Positions 1 through 5,224 of a stretch of 5,224 bases of DNA are shown piece by piece. The stretch spans positions 1 through 5,224 of the forward strand of contig CATWCP010000077.1 in assembly GCA_958349325.1 (NCBI GenBank). Direction: 5' to 3'. The notes under the pieces are model-generated. The model had not been told where the DNA came from. It saw nothing but the letters and a program-made list of their open reading frames with translations, and did not search any database. The stretch comes from an uncultured Collinsella sp. (GTDB lineage: Bacteria; Actinomycetota; Coriobacteriia; Coriobacteriales; Coriobacteriaceae). The number at the start of each line of letters is the position of its first letter. Within the stretch, counting starts at the first letter, position 1. Made by a program: the position numbers and the translations under genes.

Positions 1-326
1 AACATCGGGGTCTGCGTCTCGGGATCGAGCTCGCGCACCACGGTACCCATAGGGACCTTGAGAATCAGGTCCTCGCCGCTCTTACCGTTACGACGGGCAC
101 CCTGCCCGTGCGTGCCGCGCTCGGCGCGGAAGTGATGCTTAAAGCGGTAATCGATCAGCGAAGACAGCTGAGCATCGGCCTGGATGACGACATTGCCGCC
201 ACGACCGCCGTCGCCGCCATCGGGGCCGCCCTTGGGGACAAATGCCTCGCGCCTAAACGACATGCATCCGGCTCCGCCGTCGCCGCCGCACACGTTAATG
301 CGGCTGATATCGGTGAACTGTGACAA
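1..326 (-). CDS. obg: Obg/CgtA GTPase, N-terminal part (runs off the window)
   Basis: This is the first 108 codons of the ribosome-associated GTPase Obg (CgtA), which acts in late 50S subunit assembly and in stress signalling. Only the N-terminal Obg fold is in the window; the G domain with its P-loop lies beyond base 1. The fold is recognisable from its glycine-rich stretches: GGDGGAG at residues 14-20, SFRREAFVPKGGPDGGDGGRGG at about 23-44, then RGTHGQGARRNGKSGED at 70-86 and a VPMGTVV motif at 91-97. These are hallmark segments of the family. The start is TTG at 326-324, because a perfect AGGAGG lies 8 bases upstream and the family N-terminus begins a few residues before the first glycine-rich motif; no ATG or GTG fits. 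The gene follows rpmA after 85 bases, which hold an intrinsic terminator. The identification is very secure; family members usually have more than 400 residues. Confidence 0.96.
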   Translation of the reverse strand, partial: MSQFTDISRINVCGGDGGAGCMSFRREAFVPKGGPDGGDGGRGGNVVIQADAQLSSLIDYRFKHHFRAERGTHGQGARRNGKSGEDLILKVPMGTVVRELDPETQTPM

Positions 327-334
327 CAGAATCG

Positions 335-340
335 CCTCCT
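335..340 (-). promoter_or_regulatory. Ribosome binding site of obg
   Basis: On the minus strand AGGAGG lies 8 bases before a TTG codon. This site decides the non-ATG start of obg. It sits only two bases after the T-run of the upstream terminator, so it is present only in transcripts that read through that terminator. Confidence 0.85.
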
Positions 341-342
341 AC

Positions 343-386
343 AAAAAAGAGGGAGACCCTTGAATCCTAAAACTCAAGTGCCTCCC
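343..386 (-). terminator. Intrinsic terminator between rpmA and obg
   Basis: On the minus strand a 5' arm of 16 bases (386-371, beginning GGGAGGC) and a 3' arm (366-351, ending GTCTCCC) can form a hairpin. It has 15 Watson-Crick or G-U pairs, one A-G mismatch and a TTAG loop. It is followed at once by TCTTTTTT (350-343). This is a textbook Rho-independent terminator, and the T-run makes it one-directional for minus-strand transcription. It closes the rplU-rpmA transcript. There is no room for a promoter between the T-run and the obg start, so it may act as a partial terminator or attenuator for obg. Confidence 0.9.
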
Positions 387-411
387 ACATATGTGCTCTA
401 TGAAGGGTGAA

Positions 412-669
412 TTACGCGTTCGCGAGCGGGCGTACGCTGACCCTGTGCTTGATACCCTTATGGAACTCAACGGTACCGTCGACCAGCGCGAACAGCGTGT
501 CGTCCTTACCACGGCCAACGTTCTCACCCGGGTGGATGTGCGTGCCGTGCTGACGGACGAGAATCGTGCCCGTGGTTACCGTCTGGCCGGCATAGCGCTT
601 CGTGCCAAGGCGCTGACCGCGGGAGTCACGGCCATTACGGGAGGAACCGAGTCCTTTTTTGTGTGCCAT
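412..669 (-). CDS. rpmA: 50S ribosomal protein L27
   Basis: This encodes ribosomal protein L27, a small basic protein of the large subunit whose flexible N-terminus reaches the peptidyl transferase centre and contacts tRNA ends. At 85 residues it has the normal bacterial length. The conserved N-terminus MAHKKGLGSSRNGRDS and the segments RLGTKRYAGQ (about 20-29) and RQHGTHIHPGENVGRGKDDT (about 39-58) identify it. The protein starts directly at the mature MAHKKG sequence, so it lacks the N-terminal extension that Firmicutes L27 carries and that the protease Prp removes. The ATG at 669 is preceded by only a modest ribosome binding site (GTAGGT, ending 7 bases upstream). The gene lies 33 bases after rplU, with which it should share the promoter upstream of rplU, and it is followed by a strong terminator. 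Confidence 0.98.
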   Translation of the reverse strand: MAHKKGLGSSRNGRDSRGQRLGTKRYAGQTVTTGTILVRQHGTHIHPGENVGRGKDDTLFALVDGTVEFHKGIKHRVSVRPLANA

Positions 670-702
670 TGTGTATACCTACTCTTTCGTTACGAGTGTA
701 AT

Positions 703-1077
703 CTACTCGGCGACGGGAGCCTCGGCAACAGCCTCAGCCTCTGCCTTGACAGCCTTCTTGGCGCGGGAGGTAGCCTGAACCTTCACGATCTTCAGCTTGG
801 TGAGCTGCTGACGGTGACCCTTCAGACGACGATAGCGCTTGCGCTTGTGGAACTTGAAGACCAGCTGCTTCTCGCCCTTGAACTGCTCAACGATCTGAGC
901 GGTAACCTTGGCCTTGGCCAGCTTGTCGGGATCGGTGACGATCTTCTTACCATCGTTGAGGAAGATAACCGGCAGGGTGACCTTGTCGCCCTCATTGCCC
1001 TCGATCTTCTCGACGGTGATGACATCGTCGGTGGCGACCTTGTACTGCTTGCCGCCCGTGTTAACGATTGCGTACAT
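703..1077 (-). CDS. rplU: 50S ribosomal protein L21
   Basis: This encodes ribosomal protein L21, an early-assembly protein of the large subunit that binds 23S rRNA. The product has 124 residues. It opens with MYAIVNTGGKQYKV, a family hallmark, and carries the basic signature KFHKRKRYRRLKGHRQQLT at about residues 75-93. The usual L21 is about 100 residues. Here the core ends near residue 103 and is followed by a tail of about 20 residues rich in Ala, Lys and Glu (KKAVKAEAEAVAEAPVAE). I chose the ATG at 1077 because AAGGG lies 9 bases upstream and the family begins here. An in-frame ATG at 1098 would add seven residues, lacks a ribosome binding site and does not match the family. A promoter lies just upstream, and rpmA follows after 33 bases. 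Confidence 0.97.
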   Translation of the reverse strand: MYAIVNTGGKQYKVATDDVITVEKIEGNEGDKVTLPVIFLNDGKKIVTDPDKLAKAKVTAQIVEQFKGEKQLVFKFHKRKRYRRLKGHRQQLTKLKIVKVQATSRAKKAVKAEAEAVAEAPVAE

Positions 1078-1119
1078 GTTTACTTGCCCTTCATGCATCA
1101 GTTAGTGCAACAGCCGAAT

Positions 1120-1148
1120 ATAGTAGCAGGCGAAAATACCCCCGTCAA
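1120..1148 (-). promoter_or_regulatory. Sigma-70 type promoter for rplU-rpmA
   Basis: On the minus strand TTGACG (1148-1143, 5 of 6 to the -35 consensus) and TACTAT (1125-1120, 4 of 6 to the -10, with the key TA...T positions kept) are 17 bases apart. A TG dinucleotide one base upstream of the -10 makes it an extended -10. Transcription should start near 1115-1111, which gives a leader of about 35 bases before the rplU ATG. The -35 overlaps the TGA stop codon of the preceding gene (1147-1145). The leader is too short for an elaborate riboregulator. Read-through from the upstream operon is also possible, since no terminator separates the genes. Confidence 0.75.
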
Positions 1149-1957
1149 CGAGTATGTGGAGCAAATCCACAAGTTCGCACAGGTATGGGGCTGACGAGTC
1201 GGCCCTCGTCGTCCTCGCATGCTTGATTCTGACGCTCGACATCGTAGGAGCAGATGGTCACGAGGTCTTGCATACCGGTGGAAACAATAGGTGCATCCAC
1301 GCCCGGGGTCAAGCCCTGCAACAAAACATCAGCAGCAGAAAGCAAAATTTCCGGACGCATGGAGCCCTCGTTGTCGGCATGGGTGTCGAGCATGAGCACC
1401 AAATGATCTGGGCGCTCCCCCGCCGTGAGCTCATAGCCCACGAGCGTGTGATCCAAATCCAAGCGCTTGCTCTTTTTTCCGCGCGCGTAGTCGATGCCAT
1501 GATCCGCGCGCAACATGTCGATCGCACGACGCACCTCGTCGGCGCTTACGGGCGCCTCGGAATCCAAGTGCAGGTCGATGCGATACGACAGGCGCGTGAG
1601 CTGCGCCGTCAACGCCGGCGTGCGCACGTCGATGTACGCCGCCTCGATGGGCGCCAGATCGGCCGGAGACGCCGCAGCCAGGCGCCCAAACGCCTCGTCG
1701 AGCGCCACGAACTCGGTCATAAACAGGTCATACCACTCGCAGGTCGACGACGTACCCACCGGTAGCGCCGAAGAGAAGCCCACGCGCATGTGCGGAGAGA
1801 AGCCCTGCGTGACGGCATAGGGAAGTCCCGCACGGCGCACGATGCGCTCAATGGTATGGATTACTTCGAGATGGCCCAGGTACTTAAGGCGATCGCGCTT
1901 GCCATAGCGAACACGAAGTCTAAAGAGCGAGGGGCTGTCGGTCAGGCGCTCACTCAT
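1145..1957 (-). CDS. DUF2344 / TIGR03936 radical SAM-linked protein
   Basis: This 270-residue protein belongs to the DUF2344 family (TIGR03936, 'radical SAM-linked protein'), whose biochemical role is, to my knowledge, not established. The family core is clear at residues 12-75: a basic LRVRYGKRDRLKYLGHLEV stretch, then IERIVRRAGLPYAVTQGFSP (about 36-55) and VGFSSALPVGTSS (59-71). The middle and C-terminal parts are less conserved. No signal peptide or membrane segment is seen, so it should be cytosolic. In other genomes the domain is fused to, or encoded next to, a TIGR03960 radical SAM protein. Here it follows that gene with a 4-base ATGA overlap, which suggests translational coupling and a shared complex or pathway. 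The ATG at 1957 has GGTGATC, matching the anti-Shine-Dalgarno end of 16S rRNA, 4 bases upstream. Its stop codon lies inside the -35 element of the rplU promoter. Confidence 0.9.
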   Translation of the reverse strand: MSERLTDSPSLFRLRVRYGKRDRLKYLGHLEVIHTIERIVRRAGLPYAVTQGFSPHMRVGFSSALPVGTSSTCEWYDLFMTEFVALDEAFGRLAAASPADLAPIEAAYIDVRTPALTAQLTRLSYRIDLHLDSEAPVSADEVRRAIDMLRADHGIDYARGKKSKRLDLDHTLVGYELTAGERPDHLVLMLDTHADNEGSMRPEILLSAADVLLQGLTPGVDAPIVSTGMQDLVTICSYDVERQNQACEDDEGRLVSPIPVRTCGFAPHTR

Positions 1958-3831
1958 GCGCGATCACCCATCAATACATTCTTGGCGTGGAGCGTGGGGC
2001 AGATCCCGCAGCCGGTGCACGACGTGCGGGTGCAGTCGGGAGTCGTGACGCCCTCGAGCGAGCGACGGTACTCGCGCTCGAGGAAGCCGCGCGTGCAACC
2101 GGGGCTCACATGCTCCCACGGCAGGCGCCAATCCAACTCGTAGGGCAGGTGTACGAGCTCATTGAGGTCGATGCCGTTTTTGGCAGCAGCCTCCTTCCAG
2201 TTATCGAGTGAGAAATGCTCTACCCAGGCGTCAAAGCGAGAGCCCGAACGCCAAGCGTCGATGATGACGGGCGTCATGTCACGACCGGCGCGGGACAGCG
2301 CGGCCTCGATGAGCGAGGTCTCGGCATCGTGGTAATGCACGCGAACGGCACGGTTGCGAACGCTCGTGATAAGCAGCTTCTGGCGACGCTTGACGTCGTC
2401 GTAGTCGAGCTGCGGGCACCATTGGAACGGCGTGGCAGCCTTGGGGATAAAGACCGAAACCGAGATGGACACCGAGATCGAGCCGCGACGAGCCTTGGGC
2501 ACCACGGAACGACCGAGCTCCAGCACGTGATCGGCCAGATTGGCGATGGCCACGATGTCCTCGTCGCGCTCGCCGGGAAGGCCCATCATAAAGTAGAGCT
2601 TCATGCGGTTCCAGCCGGCCTCGAAGGCCGCCTTGGCCGCACGGTCCAGGTCCTCCTCGGTCACGTTCTTGTTAATGATGTCGCGCATGCGCTGGCTGCC
2701 GGCCTCGGGCGCGAACGTCAGGCCGCCCTTCTTTTCGCCGGCGACCGACTCGGCCATATCCACGCCAAACGAATCCAGGCGCTGCGACGGAATAGACACG
2801 CGAATACCCGTATCCTCCAGGCGACGGTTGAGCCTGCCGAGCACGTCGCGAATGCAGGAGTGGTCGGTCGTGGAGAGCGAGGTCAGCGACACCTCGTCAT
2901 AGCCGGTCTTTTCCAGACCCTGAATCACCGACGAGACGATCTGGTCGGCCGAGCGCTCGCGCACCGGGCGATACGTCATGCCGGCCTGGCAAAAACGACA
3001 GCCGCGGGCGCAGCCGCGCAGGATCTCGATAGACAGGCGGTCGTGGACCAGCTGCGCATAGGGCACGCACGACTGCGACAGCGGATTCGTGGCGTCGAAA
3101 TCCTCGACGACGCGCTTGTAGACCACGGTCGGCGCATCCTTGCCCTCACGCGGCACGGTGTAGCCATGCGGCGAGCAGGGCTCGTCGTGACGAACCTCAT
3201 AGAGCGACGGCACGTAGTTGCCGGCAATGGATGCAAGCTGCTCGACAATCTGCGCGCGCGGGACCCCTTCGTCACGCAGGCGGCGATGCAGCTGGCAGGT
3301 CTCGAGCAGCGATTCCTCGCCCTCACCGATGAGGATGGCATCGAAGAAGGCCGCGTACGGCTCGGGGTTGTACACCGAGGGGCCGCCGGCGATGATGATG
3401 GGGTCGTCTTCGCCTCGGTCGGCCGCCAACAGTGAAATGCCAGCGAGGTCGAGTGCCTCGAGGAAGTTCGTCACCGCCATCTCGTGCGGCACATGCAGAC
3501 CGACGATATCAAACGAAGCGACCGGCGCTGCACCCTCGAGCGAGAGCAGCGGAATGCCCGCCTCGCGCATGGCGTCACCCATATCGGGCCACGGCACATA
3601 GCCACGCTCGCAGGAGATGCCCTCGGCCTGGTTAAGGATGTTATAGAGGATGGCGATGCCCTGGTTGGGCAGACCAACCTCGTACACATCCGGGTAGATC
3701 AGGCAGCAACGGTAGTCGGCATCGGCCTTGGAAAGCGTGCCCCACTCGTGATCGATATAGCGACTCGGCTTCTCGACCTTGGCGAGCAACGGCTCAATTA
3801 AATGAAAACAGTCTTGGTATGCAACGCGCAA
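1954..3831 (-). CDS. Radical SAM protein, TIGR03960 family
   Basis: This 625-residue protein is a member of the uncharacterised TIGR03960 radical SAM family. Residues about 15-200 form the N-terminal region, which resembles a B12-binding Rossmann fold (EKPSRYID at 20-27, YPDVYEVGLPNQG at 46-58, IIIAGGPSVYNPEP at 145-158, ILIGEGEE at 166-173); no DxHxxG cobalamin-ligand motif is visible. The radical SAM core follows from about 265, with the CxxxCxxC motif that binds the 4Fe-4S cluster at C274, C278 and C281 (GCARGCRFC), the SLTSLSTTD stretch at 315-323, TFAPEAGSQRMR at 372-383 and KLYFMMGLPGE at 411-421. A second cluster of four cysteines lies at C600, C605, C608 and C611, which could hold another Fe-S cluster. 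The start is TTG, with AGGGG 7 bases upstream; it gives an N-terminus of the expected length, and no nearby ATG fits. The gene overlaps the DUF2344 gene by 4 bases. The substrate is unknown. Confidence 0.93.
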   Translation of the reverse strand: MRVAYQDCFHLIEPLLAKVEKPSRYIDHEWGTLSKADADYRCCLIYPDVYEVGLPNQGIAILYNILNQAEGISCERGYVPWPDMGDAMREAGIPLLSLEGAAPVASFDIVGLHVPHEMAVTNFLEALDLAGISLLAADRGEDDPIIIAGGPSVYNPEPYAAFFDAILIGEGEESLLETCQLHRRLRDEGVPRAQIVEQLASIAGNYVPSLYEVRHDEPCSPHGYTVPREGKDAPTVVYKRVVEDFDATNPLSQSCVPYAQLVHDRLSIEILRGCARGCRFCQAGMTYRPVRERSADQIVSSVIQGLEKTGYDEVSLTSLSTTDHSCIRDVLGRLNRRLEDTGIRVSIPSQRLDSFGVDMAESVAGEKKGGLTFAPEAGSQRMRDIINKNVTEEDLDRAAKAAFEAGWNRMKLYFMMGLPGERDEDIVAIANLADHVLELGRSVVPKARRGSISVSISVSVFIPKAATPFQWCPQLDYDDVKRRQKLLITSVRNRAVRVHYHDAETSLIEAALSRAGRDMTPVIIDAWRSGSRFDAWVEHFSLDNWKEAAAKNGIDLNELVHLPYELDWRLPWEHVSPGCTRGFLEREYRRSLEGVTTPDCTRTSCTGCGICPTLHAKNVLMGDRA

Positions 3832-3838
3832 CGGAAAA

Positions 3839-3843
3839 CCCCT
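3839..3843 (-). promoter_or_regulatory. Ribosome binding site of the radical SAM gene
   Basis: On the minus strand AGGGG lies 7 bases before the TTG start codon, and its first bases overlap the TAG stop codon of the preceding gene (TAGGGG). This supports both the TTG start and coupling of translation between the two genes. Confidence 0.7.
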
Positions 3844-4771
3844 AAGCAGCGAGATCGGATGCGTCTTGGTAGGACGCCATAGGACGGGTAGCGCCCGCGA
3901 CCGTGGTTACGAGATCGCGAACGCGGGAGAACGTGGCAGTGACCACCTCGTTGGCACGGCTGTAGTCGACATCGCGCTCGTAGAGCGAAACGAGCGCACG
4001 GCCCATGCCGTAGGTGCCCGCGGCAGCAGTGAGCGCCTTGACGGCAAACCCAATATGCGGCGTCTGTTTGACGAGCGCGCGGGTGACCGCGCGGATCACA
4101 AGACCGCCGGCAAGCACGCCCGCGACCTCGTAGCCGCGCTCAGGCTTAATGCCGCGTCCAAAGACGGCAGCGAGCTCAAAGAGCATGCCCACCTGCGCCA
4201 GCGCCATAACGGGATAATCGGCGCCTGGCAAAAACACCAGTGCACCGGTCGCCATATTGGTGAGCGCGCACGAGGTGATGATACGGTTGGCCGCCGCGAT
4301 GCGCATGAAGGCAAAGTTCGCCGCAAAAGCCGTTTCCTTGTCGGTGCGGTCGAGAATCCAGCGGGCAAGCGTCTCGAGCAGATACGTCTTATCGGTTGCC
4401 GCTACCACGCCGAGCATGGGCGTAGACTCCTCGATAAACGGCACCTCCACAGCAGACTCGGCAAGCACGCACACGGGTGCGCCGGCGATCACGAGCTCCT
4501 GCACGGCACTCTCCAAGCGATCGGAACCACACGAGAGCACCAGTACCACATCGGTATCGGTCTTTGGAGCAATTCGCTCCTCCCCCAGACGCTCGACGCG
4601 CACAATGCCCGAGGTCGTCTGCGGCACAAAGGCGTCACGCACCGTCTCGGCCAGAAAGCGCGAGGCGGACGAATCCAGATAGACCGAGACGCGCACCGGC
4701 GTATCGGAATCCTTCTTAACGGACGCGCCCATCTTAAAAGCGCGGGTCAGCTTATCTACGGGAATTTTCAT
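3842..4771 (-). CDS. DUF697/YcjF-like membrane-associated protein, function unknown
   Basis: I do not recognise a characterised gene here. The 309-residue product has two parts. Residues about 24-140 look like an alpha/beta domain, with strands around VRVSVYLD (26-33), TDVVLVLSCG (73-82) and AGAPVCVLAE (96-105). This spacing resembles the later half of a GTPase fold, but no P-loop (GxxxxGKS/T) or NKxD motif is present, so nucleotide binding is doubtful. Residues about 150-265 resemble the DUF697 family that is often attached to GTPases: FAFMRIAAANRII (154-166), a hydrophobic stretch ending LVFLPGADYPVMALAQVGML (178-197), then hydrophobic helices at about 215-232 and 238-256. Association with the inner face of the membrane is likely. 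The ATG at 4771 has a strong GGAGGGG 6 bases upstream. The gene sits 18 bases after the rodA-type gene and 10 bases before the radical SAM gene, so it should be co-transcribed with both. The family assignment is from pattern only. Confidence 0.75.
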   Translation of the reverse strand: MKIPVDKLTRAFKMGASVKKDSDTPVRVSVYLDSSASRFLAETVRDAFVPQTTSGIVRVERLGEERIAPKTDTDVVLVLSCGSDRLESAVQELVIAGAPVCVLAESAVEVPFIEESTPMLGVVAATDKTYLLETLARWILDRTDKETAFAANFAFMRIAAANRIITSCALTNMATGALVFLPGADYPVMALAQVGMLFELAAVFGRGIKPERGYEVAGVLAGGLVIRAVTRALVKQTPHIGFAVKALTAAAGTYGMGRALVSLYERDVDYSRANEVVTATFSRVRDLVTTVAGATRPMASYQDASDLAA

Positions 4772-4777
4772 AGCAAA

Positions 4778-4784
4778 CCCCTCC
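4778..4784 (-). promoter_or_regulatory. Ribosome binding site of the DUF697-like gene
   Basis: On the minus strand GGAGGGG lies 6 bases before the ATG at 4771, within the 18-base gap after the rodA-type stop codon. It is one of the strongest sites in the window and fixes the start of the DUF697-like protein. Confidence 0.75.
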
Positions 4785-4789
4785 AGCGG

Positions 4790-5224
4790 TTACGCGGCGC
4801 CCGAACGATGCCGCCATATGGATTGTACGATACCCACCGTCAGCAGCTGAATCATCATCGAAGACGAACCGAAGCTAATAAACGGAAGCGGAATACCGGT
4901 AATCGGCATCATGCCGATGCACATGCCGATGTTTTCGAAAGTCTGAAACGCCCACATGCCAACGATGCCCACACACGAAAGACGCAAAAACAGCGACTCG
5001 CACTTAAAGGCGACGCGAATCGTCGAAAAGATCAGCAGCACGTAGAGGCACAGGAGCAAAAAGGAACCGCAAAAGCCAAAGGTCTCGGACAGAAAGGCGA
5101 AGACGAAGTCGGTGTGGAACTCAGGCAGAAAGCCGCCGGCCGACTGCGTCGCATGGCCCAAACCCTTACCAAAGAAGCCGCCCGAGCCAACGGCGATAAG
5201 CGACTGCTGCAGGTTGTAGGCATC
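4790..5224 (-). CDS. rodA: RodA-type SEDS peptidoglycan polymerase, C-terminal part
   Basis: These are the last 144 codons of a SEDS-family (RodA/FtsW/SpoVE) integral membrane glycosyltransferase, which polymerises lipid II into glycan strands together with a class B penicillin-binding protein. The frame is open to the window edge, so the N-terminal part lies outside. Visible hallmarks are QQSLIAVGSGGFFGKG (fragment residues 6-21), GFLPEFHTDFVFA (31-43), whose HTDF aspartate is, as I recall, the one essential in RodA proteins, and NIGMCIGMMPITGIPLPFIS (98-117), followed by FGSSS. Three hydrophobic helices are seen at about 41-70, 82-107 and 119-137, and the protein ends in a short basic tail. 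The HTDF and PITGIPLPF patterns favour RodA over FtsW, but the missing half prevents certainty. The DUF697-like gene follows after 18 bases. Confidence 0.9.
   Translation of the reverse strand, partial: DAYNLQQSLIAVGSGGFFGKGLGHATQSAGGFLPEFHTDFVFAFLSETFGFCGSFLLLCLYVLLIFSTIRVAFKCESLFLRLSCVGIVGMWAFQTFENIGMCIGMMPITGIPLPFISFGSSSMMIQLLTVGIVQSIWRHRSGAA

Noticed and set aside
386..395. Perfect 10-base palindrome CACATATGTG next to the terminator, as a possible operator
   Set aside because: Several palindromes of this length are expected by chance in 5 kb, and it is not placed next to any recognisable promoter.
1075..1098. An upstream in-frame ATG at 1098 as the start of rplU
   Set aside because: It lacks a ribosome binding site and would add seven residues before the conserved MYAIV start; the ATG at 1077 has AAGGG at good spacing.
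1078..1119. A structured L21 leader regulating rplU-rpmA
   Set aside because: With the promoter at 1120-1148 the leader is only about 35 bases and shows only 4-base pairing possibilities, too little to support a regulatory RNA.
391..1194. A 267-codon plus-strand open frame across the rplU-rpmA region
   Set aside because: It lies antisense to two certain ribosomal protein genes, is rich in Leu/Val/Asp as expected from an antisense frame of biased codons, and resembles no family.
2215..3435. A 406-codon plus-strand open frame opposite the radical SAM gene
   Set aside because: Long antisense frames are common in GC-rich genes. The His/Arg/Gly/Ala-rich composition is artefactual, while the minus-strand protein has clear family motifs.
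5159..5161. The TTG at 5161 as a start codon of a short 123-residue membrane protein
   Set aside because: The frame stays open to the window edge and the upstream residues (QQSLIAVGSGGFFGKG) continue the RodA family pattern, so this is an internal leucine codon.

Overview
The window looks like a conserved housekeeping stretch from a GC-rich actinobacterium, most likely of the class Coriobacteriia (Collinsella-like). This rests on base composition, protein character, an L27 without the cleavable N-terminal extension of Firmicutes, and gene order. It is an inference without database comparison. All seven genes lie on the minus strand, so transcription runs from the high to the low coordinates. 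No tRNA, rRNA, mobile element, CRISPR array or long non-coding stretch is present.

In transcription order, the first block (5224 down to 1145) is a tight four-gene cluster. It starts with the 3' end of a SEDS-family cell-wall polymerase gene (rodA/mrdB type). Next, after 18 bases, is a 309-residue membrane-associated protein that resembles the DUF697/YcjF families. Then, after 10 bases, comes a 625-residue radical SAM protein of the uncharacterised TIGR03960 type. Last is a 270-residue DUF2344/TIGR03936 'radical SAM-linked' protein, whose ATG overlaps the radical SAM stop codon as ATGA. The spacing implies one transcript and translational coupling of the last pair.

The second block (1148 down to 343) is the ribosomal protein pair rplU (L21) and rpmA (L27). 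It has its own convincing sigma-70 type promoter, whose -35 hexamer overlaps the stop codon of the DUF2344 gene. The block ends in a strong intrinsic terminator. The third block is the 5' end of obg (the ribosome-assembly GTPase Obg/CgtA), which runs off the window. It starts at TTG with a perfect AGGAGG two bases after the terminator's T-run. Obg expression in this layout therefore seems to depend on read-through of the terminator, or on a promoter inside rpmA that I could not find.

The cluster links cell-wall elongation (RodA), an unexplained radical SAM/DUF2344 pair, and ribosome parts and assembly (L21, L27, Obg). The arrangement resembles the well-known rod-shape/rplU-rpmA-obg neighbourhood of many Gram-positive bacteria. 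Two genes often found there are missing: an RNase E/G gene before rplU, and the small prp (ysxB) gene between rplU and rpmA. I see no obviously novel system. The least understood parts are the radical SAM/DUF2344 pair, the DUF697-like protein and the terminator in front of obg.
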